A stretch of 64,000 nucleotides of DNA from Rubrivivax rivuli (lineage in GTDB: Bacteria; Pseudomonadota; Gammaproteobacteria; Burkholderiales; Burkholderiaceae_C). Every line of letters starts with the position of its first letter. The stretch's first letter is position 1. Shown here piece by piece: positions 35,495 to 44,076 of this stretch. Location: the NCBI RefSeq assembly GCF_004016505.1, contig NZ_SACR01000007.1:124001-188000 (forward strand). Reading direction: 5' to 3'. The position numbers were made by a program, and so were the translations under genes. The notes under the pieces were generated by a model, which was given only the letters and a program-made list of their open reading frames with translations, ran no database searches and was not told where the DNA came from.

Positions 35495-37059
35495 GCGGCG
35501 TCCTGCAGAGAAACACGTCCCGCCACTTGGTAGAAGAAGTCGAGCGAATCCGTGCGGTAGGCATCCAGTGTGAAGCCGTTGTCTTCCAGCGTCGGCAACG
35601 TGTCTGGAATGAAGTCGATGGCTGGGAAAACGTAGTAGTCGAAGACCCGCTGGTTTCCGGGGTCCATGCGCGCCACGACGGTGATGTCCGGCAGCAGGCT
35701 GGCGTCGAAGCGGATCCGCCACCGTTGTGATCCAGCGGGTGTCGGTTTCGATCTCGCGATCACCAGCGACACGGTGAACTCGCCGTTGACGGTGAGCAGG
35801 TCTGTCAAGGGGTCACGCACCGTCCAGCCGCCTGTGCTGACGAGGTTGGCCGCCATCTGATCGATCAGTTCGGGATGGTGTCGGCGTAGCGCCCGATTGA
35901 TCTCCAGATAGGCATAGTCGCGCCGCGGGGTGTAGCCGATGAGGCTGTAGGCCCGCAGCAGGCAGCCGAACCTGCTGCGATATGTGGAGCTGGACGGCGC
36001 GTCCTCGTCTTCGTCGATGACGATGCCGGACAGAGCGCCGTGCTTCTGCAGCGTCCGTCTGAGAAGATCCAGCAACTGATCGTCATCCAGATGCTGGGAG
36101 CGCGCGGCGATGATTGCCTGGGCTTGGACGAACATGTGCATCGGAACAATGGCTTCGAACGCACTGTCGCGACGCACCCATTCTTCCGGCGGGTTGCGCA
36201 CATGCCGGACCTTGAGTTTGTACGACGTGCGGTTGTAGACGTTGTTGCCGATGTACTTCTCGTTGGTCAGGATCTGGTGGACCGTGCCGCGCGTCCAGGC
36301 GCGCCCCGTGTCCGACGGGATGCCTTCCCGGTTGAGCACGGAGGCGATCACGCGCTCCGGCATGCAGTCTTCGAGAAAGAGCCGATAGATGCGATGCACG
36401 ACCGCCACCTCTTCGGGCGGGCCGGGCACCAGCACCACGCGGTCGGTCTGGATGCTCTTCTTCTCGCCGCGCGACAGCAGCCCCTTGACGTTCTGTTGCT
36501 CGTCGACCAACTGACGCCGCAGCCCGAACCCGGCGATGCCACCTTGGCGAAAGCCGTGCCGGACGATGTTGCTGGCGCCGGCGAACACCTTCACTGACAG
36601 CTCACGGCTGTACTCGGCCGCCATGCTGCGCTTGATGCCGATGAACACAGTGGACGGCAATGAGCCGTCGTTGTTGAAGGGCTCGGCGCAGTAAATGACC
36701 CGGATGCCGCGGCTCTTGCACGCGTGCTCATAGACAGCGGCTTCGTCGGGGTCAGGGAAGCGGCCCCAGCGGCTGACGTCGTAAACCAGCACGGAACTGA
36801 ACTTCGGATTGGGTTGCTTCACGTCGTGAAGCAAGGCCTGCAGACCACTGCGGCCCCGGAGGTTCAGCCCGCTCTTGCCGGAATCCTCGTACGTCCGCAC
36901 GATGCGCATCCCGTGGCGGGCTGCGTACTCGCTGATCGTGACGGACTGATTTTCAGTCGAGTACCTCTGATGTTCCGTGGACATGCGAACGTACTGGGCC
37001 ACCGGTATCCCGGCGTCCTCGGCATCGTCTTCATCGCTCTGCCCAGCCTGATCCTGCAC
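35491..37059 (-). CDS. Large serine recombinase
   Basis: This 522-aa protein has the resolvase catalytic domain at about 20-165. VAQYVRMSTEHQRYSTENQ contains the nucleophile Ser (RMSTEHQ), and VLVYDVSRWGRFPDP and GIKRSMAAEYSRELS follow. A recombinase domain (about 175-300, GFGLRRQLV...LTNEKYIGN) follows; the zinc-ribbon and coiled coil usual for large serine integrases are not obvious. The C-terminal ~200 residues are of an unfamiliar type. The start is assigned to GTG at 37059; GTG at 37002 is an alternative. It leads the module with two ParB-like genes. Its own attachment sites were not found. Confidence 0.85.
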   Translation of the reverse strand: MQDQAGQSDEDDAEDAGIPVAQYVRMSTEHQRYSTENQSVTISEYAARHGMRIVRTYEDSGKSGLNLRGRSGLQALLHDVKQPNPKFSSVLVYDVSRWGRFPDPDEAAVYEHACKSRGIRVIYCAEPFNNDGSLPSTVFIGIKRSMAAEYSRELSVKVFAGASNIVRHGFRQGGIAGFGLRRQLVDEQQNVKGLLSRGEKKSIQTDRVVLVPGPPEEVAVVHRIYRLFLEDCMPERVIASVLNREGIPSDTGRAWTRGTVHQILTNEKYIGNNVYNRTSYKLKVRHVRNPPEEWVRRDSAFEAIVPMHMFVQAQAIIAARSQHLDDDQLLDLLRRTLQKHGALSGIVIDEDEDAPSSSTYRSRFGCLLRAYSLIGYTPRRDYAYLEINRALRRHHPELIDQMAANLVSTGGWTVRDPLTDLLTVNGEFTVSLVIARSKPTPAGSQRWRIRFDASLLPDITVVARMDPGNQRVFDYYVFPAIDFIPDTLPTLEDNGFTLDAYRTDSLDFFYQVAGRVSLQDAA

Positions 37060-37265
37060 CCGATAGCCTCACCTGATCGCAACGCTTGCATGTGATGCCT
37101 ACATGGTCTGGTCAGTTCGTGACGGCTTCATGACGCGGGCGCCGACGCACTGTCTCGGTACCTCCCCGCATGAAAGGCTGGCAAGCGGCGGCTTGATGGC
37201 ACGGCGCGAGATGTGCCCTCGCGATCGGGATATGGAACGCCTGCTGCTGCAGAGACTTTCCTGCT

Positions 37266-37517
37266 CTATGCCTCGCGTTTGCAGCGCTCAACGATGGCGC
37301 GCACGAGCTCAGCTGCGTCCACCTCCAACGCGTCAGCAATCCTGACCAAGACGGCCAGCGAGGGCTGCGTCTGCGCCACTTCCACGCGCGCGATGAAGGA
37401 CCGGTGGACATCCGCGCGGTGCGCCAACTCCTCTTGGCTGATGTCAATGCGGCCGCGACGCGCTTTGATTTCAGCGGCGGCGGCTCGCAATACCAGTTCG
37501 TCTTGGGCTTTACGCAT
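37266..37517 (-). CDS. XRE-family transcriptional regulator
   Basis: This 83-aa Cro/C1-type HTH protein is little more than the DNA-binding domain (EIKARRGRIDISQEELAHRADVHRSFIARVEVAQTQPSLAVLVRIADALEV). The start at 37517 is preferred because the longer frame begins with residues unlike the family. It is divergent from the exported protein at 37677. The same arrangement of XRE regulator facing an exported motif protein occurs at 18453-18894. Confidence 0.8.
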   Translation of the reverse strand: MRKAQDELVLRAAAAEIKARRGRIDISQEELAHRADVHRSFIARVEVAQTQPSLAVLVRIADALEVDAAELVRAIVERCKREA

Positions 37518-37676
37518 CCTCGGAAATGGTGAGGATTTAGACGCATATATGCACCCGCATATATGGTACAAAGCGAAATTGAACCGATCTCACGCATGTC
37601 CGCATGCCAATCGCCGAGACGGTCGCCATCGAGCCGGTTGAACCGGCTCCACGTTTCGCCTGGGGAGGCCAAGAAC

Positions 37677-37943
37677 ATGAAGACTCGCCCGTTTGTGGCA
37701 ACCATCGGCGCTGTTGCATTGAGCTTGTTGAGCGCCGTTGAGGCGCATGCATCCGAGACCGGGGCGCGCAGTCAGAGCAAAGCGCGACCGGCAGAACGGA
37801 GCAATACGCGTCTGGCCGCGACCGGCATTCCGGATGCGGTCCTGCTTGCTGCCGCGACAGCCGCGCGCAAGGACTCCGATCCTGAACTGAACGGCTCCAT
37901 TCAAGAGACTTGGCAAGCGGTCAGCGCTGTGGCGCAGCGCTGA
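37677..37943 (+). CDS. Small exported protein with AARKDSDPELNG motif
   Basis: This 88-aa protein has a signal peptide (MKTRPFVATIGAVALSLLSAVEAHA) and a short mature part ending in AAATAARKDSDPELNGSIQ and TWQAVSAVAQR. The motif is the same as the one repeated twice in the exported protein at 18894. The start at 37677 follows GGGGAGG at good spacing. Function is unknown. It is followed after 90 bp by another exported-protein gene on the same strand. Confidence 0.65.
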   Translation: MKTRPFVATIGAVALSLLSAVEAHASETGARSQSKARPAERSNTRLAATGIPDAVLLAAATAARKDSDPELNGSIQETWQAVSAVAQR

Positions 37944-38033
37944 CCGTATCAGCCCGGACAAAGGCCGCGAGGTCTGCGCATGCAGACCGGCGCGCGGCCG
38001 CATGCCCACATCCTTCTCTTCCATAAAACCAAC

Positions 38034-38828
38034 ATGACGCTGTCTACCGTCCGTCCGTATCGCGGCCTCACCGCTGCCGTGCTCCTCGCCGCCCTGAGCG
38101 TCGGGGCCGTGCACGCCACATCCATCTACAAACCGCAAGACACCAAGGGGGTGATCACCTCGTACGACCTTCTCGGCGTGAAGTTGGGCATGAGCGAGGC
38201 CGAGGCCGTGGCTGCCATCCGGAAACGCTTCCCGCCGGGCAGCAAGGATGCCAACGACCGGCCGATCAATCTCAAGCAGTCCGACTACGAGCTCACCAGC
38301 CCGGCGACCGGTGCCAAGGTGAAGGCGGGCATCCGGTTCGACCTGCATCCGGAAACGAAGTCGAACTTCGATTTCGTGAAGATCTTCGTCTTCGAAGGGA
38401 AGGTCTGGGCCGTCTGGCGCGATGACGCGAGCGGCCGCTATGCCTACGAGAAGATGGTGGCCGACGTGCAGGCCAAGTACGCGGACACCGCGCCCATCAA
38501 GAGCGCCTTCATGATCGTGAACGGCGGAACCATCGCGCCGCAGCAAGGCGACCCCGCCATCCACGGCGCGGAGCTGTTCGAAGGGCAGTGCCTGGACTTC
38601 CCGTTCGTCCGCAGCGGCAGCGGTGACAAGATCCGGCTCGACCCCGCCTGCCGCAAAGCTTTCGGCGTCAGCTACCAGCCCCAGCACAGGAACGGGGTCA
38701 AGATCCTGGCGTCCGGATTCGGCCAACTGGTGGATCTCGATGCGGGGCGCTCGTTCATGAAGTACATGGCGTCTGGCGCGGGCAACATCCATGGCGAGAG
38801 GCCGAAGACCGGCGACGCGAAGCTCTGA
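38034..38828 (+). CDS. Exported protein of unknown function
   Basis: This 264-aa protein has a signal peptide (MTLSTVRPYRGLTAAVLLAALSVGAVHA). The mature part begins TSIYKPQDTKGVITSYDLLGVKLGMSEAEAVAAIRKRF. The stretch LLGVKLGMSEAEAVAAIRKRFP resembles the short repeat found in several periplasmic proteins in which a strand is followed by an EAxxxIxxRF helix. No catalytic motif is evident. It contains two cysteines (QCLDFPF, PACRKAF) that could form a disulfide in the periplasm. It is convergent with the MFS gene. Confidence 0.7.
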   Translation: MTLSTVRPYRGLTAAVLLAALSVGAVHATSIYKPQDTKGVITSYDLLGVKLGMSEAEAVAAIRKRFPPGSKDANDRPINLKQSDYELTSPATGAKVKAGIRFDLHPETKSNFDFVKIFVFEGKVWAVWRDDASGRYAYEKMVADVQAKYADTAPIKSAFMIVNGGTIAPQQGDPAIHGAELFEGQCLDFPFVRSGSGDKIRLDPACRKAFGVSYQPQHRNGVKILASGFGQLVDLDAGRSFMKYMASGAGNIHGERPKTGDAKL

Positions 38829-38870
38829 TTCGTCTGGCGCCTTGAAGGTCGGCAGACCGCGCTGCACGAG

Positions 38871-40151
38871 TCAGGTGCTGGCAGGATTGAGCCTGGGATG
38901 CGTCTCCTCACCCCAGCGCAACAGCACCGCGCCCGAGGCCAGCATCGCCACGGCGACGAACCAGAAGGCGGTCTCCAGGCTGCCGCCGAGGGCTGCGGCA
39001 ACGCCCAGGCCGAGGGCGCCGATGCCGTAGCCGAGGTCGCGCCAGAAGCGGTAGATGCCGATCGCCGAAGCGCGCCAGTTCGGGTGCGCGATGTCGGCCA
39101 CCGCCGCGCTGAGATTGGGGTACAGCATCGCCATGCCCAGGCCCGCCACGGCAGCCGAAACGCTCCACCAGACCGCACCCGAACCCAGCGGCACCAGCGC
39201 CACACCGGCTCCGCAGATCCACATGCCCCAGGCGTTCAGCAGGTGCCGCCCCAGCCGGTCCGACAGTTTGCCGGTGAAGAACTGCGCCGCGCCCCAGGTG
39301 AAACCGTAGATGCCGACGATCCAGCCGATGCCCGGCAGGTCGACGCCGCGCTGGTGCAGATAGACCGGCCAGAAGGCCCAGACCAGTGCATCGACGAATT
39401 TCTCCACCAGGCCGGCCTGGCACAGCGCTGCCATGCGACGGTCGCCCCAGCTCATCAGGGCGAACATCTCACGCGTGGACGGGTGCGCGCTCACGCCGGT
39501 GGGGTAGCGCGGACGCAACGCCGACGCCGAGGGGCCGCCGTGGCGCTTCACTTCGTCGCGCGCCCAGGGCAAGGTCTCGCTGACGGCCAGCCACGACAGC
39601 AGCGTCGCCATTCCGATGACCGCCGCGCCGAACCACAACAGGCCTTGCCGCGGGCCCAGCCAGGCCGCCAGGTAGCCGGTGACAACGCCGGCCAGCGCCA
39701 CGCCGACATAGCCGGAGAACTCGTTCAGTCCGATCACCAGGCCGCGCTGGTCGGCGCGGGTGAAGTCGAGCTTGGCCGTCTGCGTCATCGACCAGGTCAG
39801 CCCCTGGTTGATGCCCAGCAGCACCGTGGCGAAGACCACCCATGACCAGGTCGGCGCAAAGTAGATCAGCGCGGGGATCGGCAGCGCCACCAGCCAGCCC
39901 AACAGCAGCACGCGCTTGCGTCCGATCCGTTCGGCCAGCCGCCCGGCCACGAAATTCATCGAGCCTTTGACGAAGCCGAACGCGACGACGAAGGCCACCA
40001 GCAGCAGGAAGGACCCCCTGGGCACGCCGAACTCGCCTTCGGCCAGCGCCGGTACGACGTTGCGCATCATGCCGATGGTCATGCCCACCAGCAGCACCTG
40101 CAGCAGTTGCTGCAGGAACTGGGGGAGGTTGACGCGGATGCCGAACTGCAT
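38871..40151 (-). CDS. MFS transporter in the sulfur operon
   Basis: This 426-aa inner-membrane protein has about 12 hydrophobic segments and MFS-type loops (GRLAERIGRKRVLLLG between helices 2 and 3; GKLSDRLGRHLLNAWG in the second half). The substrate is unknown. It is the last gene of an operon with a persulfide dioxygenase and an ArsR-rhodanese regulator (gap of 5 bp), so export of a sulfur compound, such as sulfite, is a reasonable guess. ATG at 40151 was chosen; the open frame upstream lies inside the neighbouring gene. Confidence 0.85.
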   Translation of the reverse strand: MQFGIRVNLPQFLQQLLQVLLVGMTIGMMRNVVPALAEGEFGVPRGSFLLLVAFVVAFGFVKGSMNFVAGRLAERIGRKRVLLLGWLVALPIPALIYFAPTWSWVVFATVLLGINQGLTWSMTQTAKLDFTRADQRGLVIGLNEFSGYVGVALAGVVTGYLAAWLGPRQGLLWFGAAVIGMATLLSWLAVSETLPWARDEVKRHGGPSASALRPRYPTGVSAHPSTREMFALMSWGDRRMAALCQAGLVEKFVDALVWAFWPVYLHQRGVDLPGIGWIVGIYGFTWGAAQFFTGKLSDRLGRHLLNAWGMWICGAGVALVPLGSGAVWWSVSAAVAGLGMAMLYPNLSAAVADIAHPNWRASAIGIYRFWRDLGYGIGALGLGVAAALGGSLETAFWFVAVAMLASGAVLLRWGEETHPRLNPAST

Positions 40152-40156
40152 CGGGC

Positions 40157-40912
40157 TCACGCCTGTGTGGCCCCGGGCGTGACGCCCCGCAGGTTCGCTT
40201 CGATGATCGCGGCCATGTCGGTCGGCGCGGGTGGGATCTCTGCCGTCAACGCGTCGACGAAGGCTTGCTTGTCCATGGCCAGCATGGCGTTGAAGCGCTT
40301 CTCGAATCCGATCGTCGATGCCGGCTTGCCCGAGAGCCCCGCGCCGCAGGCGCTGCCCGCCTGGTGGCCGGGGTAGATCTCCAGCTCGGCGGGCAGGCAC
40401 AGCAGTTTCTGGTGCAAGGTGTCGTGCAGTTGTGCGGCCATCTCTCGCTCGCGGCCCGCCAGGTCCGGCCGCCCCACGGCGCCGACGAAGAGCGTGTCGC
40501 CGGTGATCACGAACCACGGCTCATCGCCCCGGCGCAGGTCGCGCACCAGCAGGCAGATGCTGTCCGGCGTGTGCCCGGGCGTGTGGATGACATCGACAAT
40601 CACGTTGCCGGCCGTGATGCGCTGCCCGTCGTGCAGCGGCGTGAACGCGAAGGCCATGCGGCCTCGGTTGCTCGCATGCAAGCCATACGCGGCTCCAACG
40701 CGCCGGGCGAGCTCGGGACCGCCGGAGTAGTGATCGGCGTGCACATGGGTGTCGATGACCTGGGTGATGCGTGCGCCTGCCCTCTCGGCTTCGGCAGCGA
40801 ACCAGGCTTCGTCTCCGGCGACCACATCGACAGCGATGGCCACCTGGTGGCCGGCGCAACCGAAGAGGTACGACAGCGTGGCGTTGGCCGTGGAGCGTTG
40901 GCGGAAGAACAT
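40157..40912 (-). CDS. Persulfide dioxygenase-like metallo-beta-lactamase fold protein
   Basis: This 251-aa enzyme has the ETHE1/Blh pattern. The motif THVHADHYSGG gives two His and one Asp metal ligands, HTPGHTPDSICL gives a third His, GDTLFVGAVGRPDL the bridging Asp, and YPGHQAGSACGAGLSGKPASTIGFEKRFN the final His. Members oxidise glutathione persulfide to sulfite and glutathione using one iron. It follows an ArsR-rhodanese gene with a 4-bp gap, so a sulfide or persulfide detoxification role is consistent. Confidence 0.9.
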   Translation of the reverse strand: MFFRQRSTANATLSYLFGCAGHQVAIAVDVVAGDEAWFAAEAERAGARITQVIDTHVHADHYSGGPELARRVGAAYGLHASNRGRMAFAFTPLHDGQRITAGNVIVDVIHTPGHTPDSICLLVRDLRRGDEPWFVITGDTLFVGAVGRPDLAGREREMAAQLHDTLHQKLLCLPAELEIYPGHQAGSACGAGLSGKPASTIGFEKRFNAMLAMDKQAFVDALTAEIPPAPTDMAAIIEANLRGVTPGATQA

Positions 40913-40916
40913 GGTG

Positions 40917-41579
40917 TCACCGGCGCGCGAGTGACAGCCCGGCGGCCTGCCACTCGGTCACGCCATCGAAGCTCTTGCGCGCGCGGTAGCCATGCTCGCG
41001 CAGCAGCTTCACGGCTTCGTCAGACATCAGGCAGAAGGGGCCGCGGCAGTAGGCGACGATCTCCACGTCGCGCGGAAGCTCGGCCAGTCGGTGCGCCAGC
41101 TCGGCCAGGGGCACCGACCGGGCGAACGGCAGGTGGGCGGTGTCGAACTCTTCGGGCGGGCGAACGTCGAGCACCACGACCTCGCCGCGCTTGGCCTGGG
41201 CCAGCAGATCCTTGCGGCTGACCTGGGTGAGCCGGTCGGGCTCGGCCATCATCTGTTGCAAGGCCAAGCGCAGTTCGAGCAGATGCTCTTCGGCGACATG
41301 GCGCAACGTCACGCCGAGCTGGGCGACATCGCTGCCGCTGAGCCGGTAGATCATGCGCTTGCCTTCCCGGCGCGCCTGCACCAGGCGTGCTTCCTTCAGC
41401 GCCTTCAGGTGCGCGCTGGCGAGCTTGACGTCGATCGCCACCTCGGCGGCGACGGTCTCGACGGCCTTCTCTCCCTGGGCCAGCATCTCCAAGATCTCCA
41501 GCCGCTTGGGGCTGGACAGGGCCTTGCCGATACGGGCGACCTGCTCGTAGAGCAAGTCCTTGAGGTCACGCTTGTTCAT
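40917..41579 (-). CDS. ArsR-type repressor fused to rhodanese domain
   Basis: This 220-aa protein has a winged-HTH ArsR domain (about 15-100: ALSSPKRLEILEMLAQGEKAVETVAAEVAIDVKLASAHLKALKEARLV) and a rhodanese domain (about 125-218) with active-site loop YCRGPFCLMSDEA. The HTH part contains no cysteine at all, while sulfide-sensing relatives such as BigR and SqrR use two. So any thiol sensing would have to involve the rhodanese cysteines. ATG at 41579 begins one base from a perfect dyad operator (41581-41612), which supports autorepression. It is the first gene of a three-gene operon with persulfide dioxygenase and MFS genes. Confidence 0.9.
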   Translation of the reverse strand: MNKRDLKDLLYEQVARIGKALSSPKRLEILEMLAQGEKAVETVAAEVAIDVKLASAHLKALKEARLVQARREGKRMIYRLSGSDVAQLGVTLRHVAEEHLLELRLALQQMMAEPDRLTQVSRKDLLAQAKRGEVVVLDVRPPEEFDTAHLPFARSVPLAELAHRLAELPRDVEIVAYCRGPFCLMSDEAVKLLREHGYRARKSFDGVTEWQAAGLSLARR

Positions 41580-41580
41580 G

Positions 41581-41612
41581 CCAATCATTCTAACGAACGT
41601 TAGAATGATTGG
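41581..41612. promoter_or_regulatory. Perfect palindromic operator between arsR-rhodanese and SOD-rhodanese
   Basis: Two 14-bp arms, CCAATCATTCTAAC and its exact complement GTTAGAATGATTGG, flank GAAC. ArsR-family operators have this kind of dyad. It touches the start of the ArsR-rhodanese gene and lies upstream of the oppositely oriented SOD-rhodanese gene, so it could control both. Confidence 0.8.
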
Positions 41613-41670
41613 CGCATGATTCTGGCCACATCCAGGCCACATCCATATCACCACCGGATTTTCTGTCTGG

Positions 41671-42321
41671 ATGCGCGCCATGACCGACCCGATCAAACGT
41701 CCGCCGCAGCGCTGCGGCTGGCCCTGTTCCCGGGCACGGCGCTGGCGTCCGTGGTGCACGCCAACGACGAGGTGGGAACGCTTCGCCCCGATCTGCGCGC
41801 CGAACACGCTGCATGCCTCGTTTCCTGGCGTCAGCGGGGTGCTGGCCGCGATGGGCATCCTGGCGCTGGACATGTACGAACACGCCTACCACCTGGACTT
41901 CGGCGCGGCTGCGGGCGCCTACGTCGACGCCTTCATGGCCAACATCGACTGGGCCGCCGTGTACGGGCGCTACCAGCAGGCCGTGCACGCGGCCTGCGAG
42001 CCCTTTGGTGTCGCGCAGGACGACATTGGCGATGCGCTGCTGCTCGATGTGCGCCGGGCCGGTGTGTTCGACCAGGCGAGCACGGTGCTGCCCGGGGCAC
42101 GCTGGTGCGATCCGTCTGCGGTGGCCGACTGGTCTGGCAATGTGCCTGCTGATCGTGCCCTGGTGGTCTATTGCGTCTACGGCTACGAGGTCGGTCGGGT
42201 CACCGCGATGCGCCTGCGCGCGGCGGGGCTGGATGCACGCTACCTGCGCGGCGGCATCGACGCGTGGCAGGCCGCAGGGCGGCCGTTGGCCGACAAGCCT
42301 GCGGCAGGGTCAGCGACATGA
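41671..42321 (+). CDS. Truncated superoxide dismutase fused to rhodanese
   Basis: This 216-aa reading frame has residues ~1-60 unlike any protein I know, followed by the C-terminal part of an iron/manganese superoxide dismutase (ILALDMYEHAYHLDFGAAAGAYVDAFMANIDWAAVYGRY), with the DxYEHAY metal site. A rhodanese domain at about 115-216 follows, with active loop YCVYGYEVGR. A full SOD would need about 130 more residues with the other metal-binding histidines, so the SOD half cannot work alone. It is probably a remnant whose rhodanese half may still function. ATG at 41671; ATG at 41680 is also possible. It overlaps the next gene by 4 bp. Confidence 0.6.
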   Translation: MRAMTDPIKRPPQRCGWPCSRARRWRPWCTPTTRWERFAPICAPNTLHASFPGVSGVLAAMGILALDMYEHAYHLDFGAAAGAYVDAFMANIDWAAVYGRYQQAVHAACEPFGVAQDDIGDALLLDVRRAGVFDQASTVLPGARWCDPSAVADWSGNVPADRALVVYCVYGYEVGRVTAMRLRAAGLDARYLRGGIDAWQAAGRPLADKPAAGSAT

Positions 42322-43349
42322 CCACACCGGCACCGAGGGTCGCGCTGCTGTACCCCGGAGACCGGGCAGCGCGCGACCGCGCCGATCCGGCGGCCAGCCG
42401 CTTCGCCGCGCTCTTCGAGGCCCTGGCGGCTGCGGGTGTGCGCGCCGAGCCCGCCGTCTACCACGACGACTTTGCCGACGAGGTGGCGGCCCAGTTGCGC
42501 GGTGTGCAGGCCGTGCTGGTGTGGTGCAACCCCATCGAAGACGGGCGCCGCCGCGAACGGCTGGATGCGATGTTGCGCGAGGTGGCCCAGGCGGGCGTGC
42601 TGGTCAGCGCCCACCCTGACGCGGTGCTGCGCCTGGGCACCAAGGACGTTCTGTTCGAGACGCGCGATCTGCCGTTCGGCAGCGACGTGCACCGCGTCGA
42701 CAGCCTGGCGCAGCTTGCGTCCGAGCTGCCGCAGCGCCTGCGTCAAGGCGCGCGCGTGCTCAAGCAGCACCGTGGCCACAGCGGCATCGGTGTGTGGCGT
42801 GTCTAGCAGTCCGGCGACGGTGATTTACTCGTGCAGCATGCCCAGCGCGGCCACACGCCGCAGCGCCTGGACCTGGCAGGCTTGATGGCAACGTTGGCGC
42901 CGTACTTCGCGCGCGAAGCCGGTGGCCACATGCTTGACCAGGCCTGGCAGCCTCGCTTGGCCGAGGGCATGGTGCGCGCCTACCTGGTCGAAGACCGCGT
43001 GGTGGGCTTTGGCGTCCAGGCCGTGAACGCCCTGCATCCCGATGCGCCGCTGCCGGGGCCGCGGCTGTACCACGGGCCCGATCTGGCCGAGTTCCAGGGG
43101 CTGACGCAGCGACTGGCGTCGGGCTGGATCACCCTGCTGCGCGAACGGGTCGGCCTGGCGTACGAGCAGCTGCCCCTGCTGTGGGACTGCGACTTCATGC
43201 ATGGCGAGGCGGGCGCGGACGGCGCCCAGCGCTTCGTGCTGTGCGAGATCAACGTCAGCAGCGTGTCGCCGTTTCCGCCCTCGGCGATCGCCCCGCTGGT
43301 CGAGGCGGTGGGGCGCCGCGCCGGCACGCCCGTCTCGACGCAGGCCTGA
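42318..43349 (+). pseudogene. ATP-grasp-like (Cj0069-type) gene broken by one amber codon
   Basis: Codons from ATG 42318 read MTTPAPRVALLYPGDRAARDRAD onward to GVWRV, then TAG at 42804-42806. The same frame continues without shift as QSGDGDLLVQHAQRGHTPQRLDL through WDCDFMHGEAG and ...FVLCEINVSSVSPFPPSAIAPLVEAV to the stop at 43349. The two parts together resemble one continuous ATP-grasp-like protein of about 340 residues, so a single nonsense change has occurred. The second half alone has an internal ATG at 42831. It overlaps the SOD-rhodanese gene (ATGA). A sequencing error or suppression cannot be ruled out. Confidence 0.65.
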
Positions 43350-43366
43350 CGCTCGTCTCCGCGTGG

Positions 43367-43972
43367 TCACGCGCTGGCGCGGGCTACTGCAAAGGTCTGG
43401 AACATGCTCGCGATGTCCTGGGGCGGTGCCGGCCGCGCCATGCCCATCCACCACACCATCAGCTGGAACAGGCAGCCCGCCAGCATGTGTGACCTGGCGT
43501 CGTCAGCGCCGGGTCGGGCGCGGTGATGTCGGGCGCTGCCGTCGTGTGCCTGGGCGAACAGGTCAATCAACAGCGCGCTGAAGTGGTCTCGCACCACCTG
43601 GCCGGAGCGTCGACCCAGCAGCGATCGGAAGACGATCCGCTGCTCATGCACATGCGCCAGCAGGCCTGGCAGGAACGGATAGGGGGCGGTCGGATCCGCG
43701 TCGGACGCGGTGAGGTGCAGGAGGGCCTGCAGGTCATCGAAGGCGCCGCGCAACAGGGCGGTCTTGTCGGTGTAGTGCAAATAGAAGGTCGAGCGGCCAA
43801 CATCGGCGCGCTCGCACAGCGTTGCCACATCGATCTGATCCCAGCCCACCTCGGCGAGGAGCGACAGCAATGCCTCCCGCAGAGCTTCGCGGGTACGACG
43901 CACGCGCCTGTCGTTGGACGATGCGCCGGAGGCCGTTGGGGTGGCCCCAGGTTTGTCTTTCTGCACATGCAC
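43367..43972 (-). CDS. TetR-family regulator
   Basis: This 201-aa protein has an N-terminal TetR HTH (about 25-72: RRTREALREALLSLLAEVGWDQIDVATLCERADVGRSTFYLHYTDKTALL) and a helical ligand-binding C-terminal domain. It reads divergently from the hydroxylase gene at 44128, with 155 bp between them, so that gene is its probable target. The start codon is GTG at 43972; GTG at 43966 is an alternative. A dyad CTGGAC-GCATT-GTCCAG at 44077-44093 is a likely operator. Confidence 0.88.
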   Translation of the reverse strand: MHVQKDKPGATPTASGASSNDRRVRRTREALREALLSLLAEVGWDQIDVATLCERADVGRSTFYLHYTDKTALLRGAFDDLQALLHLTASDADPTAPYPFLPGLLAHVHEQRIVFRSLLGRRSGQVVRDHFSALLIDLFAQAHDGSARHHRARPGADDARSHMLAGCLFQLMVWWMGMARPAPPQDIASMFQTFAVARASA

Positions 43973-44076
43973 TCCTCTGGTGTCCAGTACGGGTCACGGC
44001 GACGCGCCGCGTGCACGGCGGCACGTCGCCATTCCCGCAAGATTGCGGCGTCATCCGCTGGACATGGCGGTTGAAA

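Noticed and set aside
37060..37265. Gene between the serine recombinase and the XRE regulator
   Set aside because: Only short shadow frames are present; no start with a ribosome-binding site or recognisable protein.
41616..42152. Alternative plus-strand frame before the SOD-rhodanese gene
   Set aside because: It overlaps the SOD-rhodanese frame and turns into arginine/glycine-rich nonsense after about 75 residues. Its first part could be a remnant, but I cannot name it.
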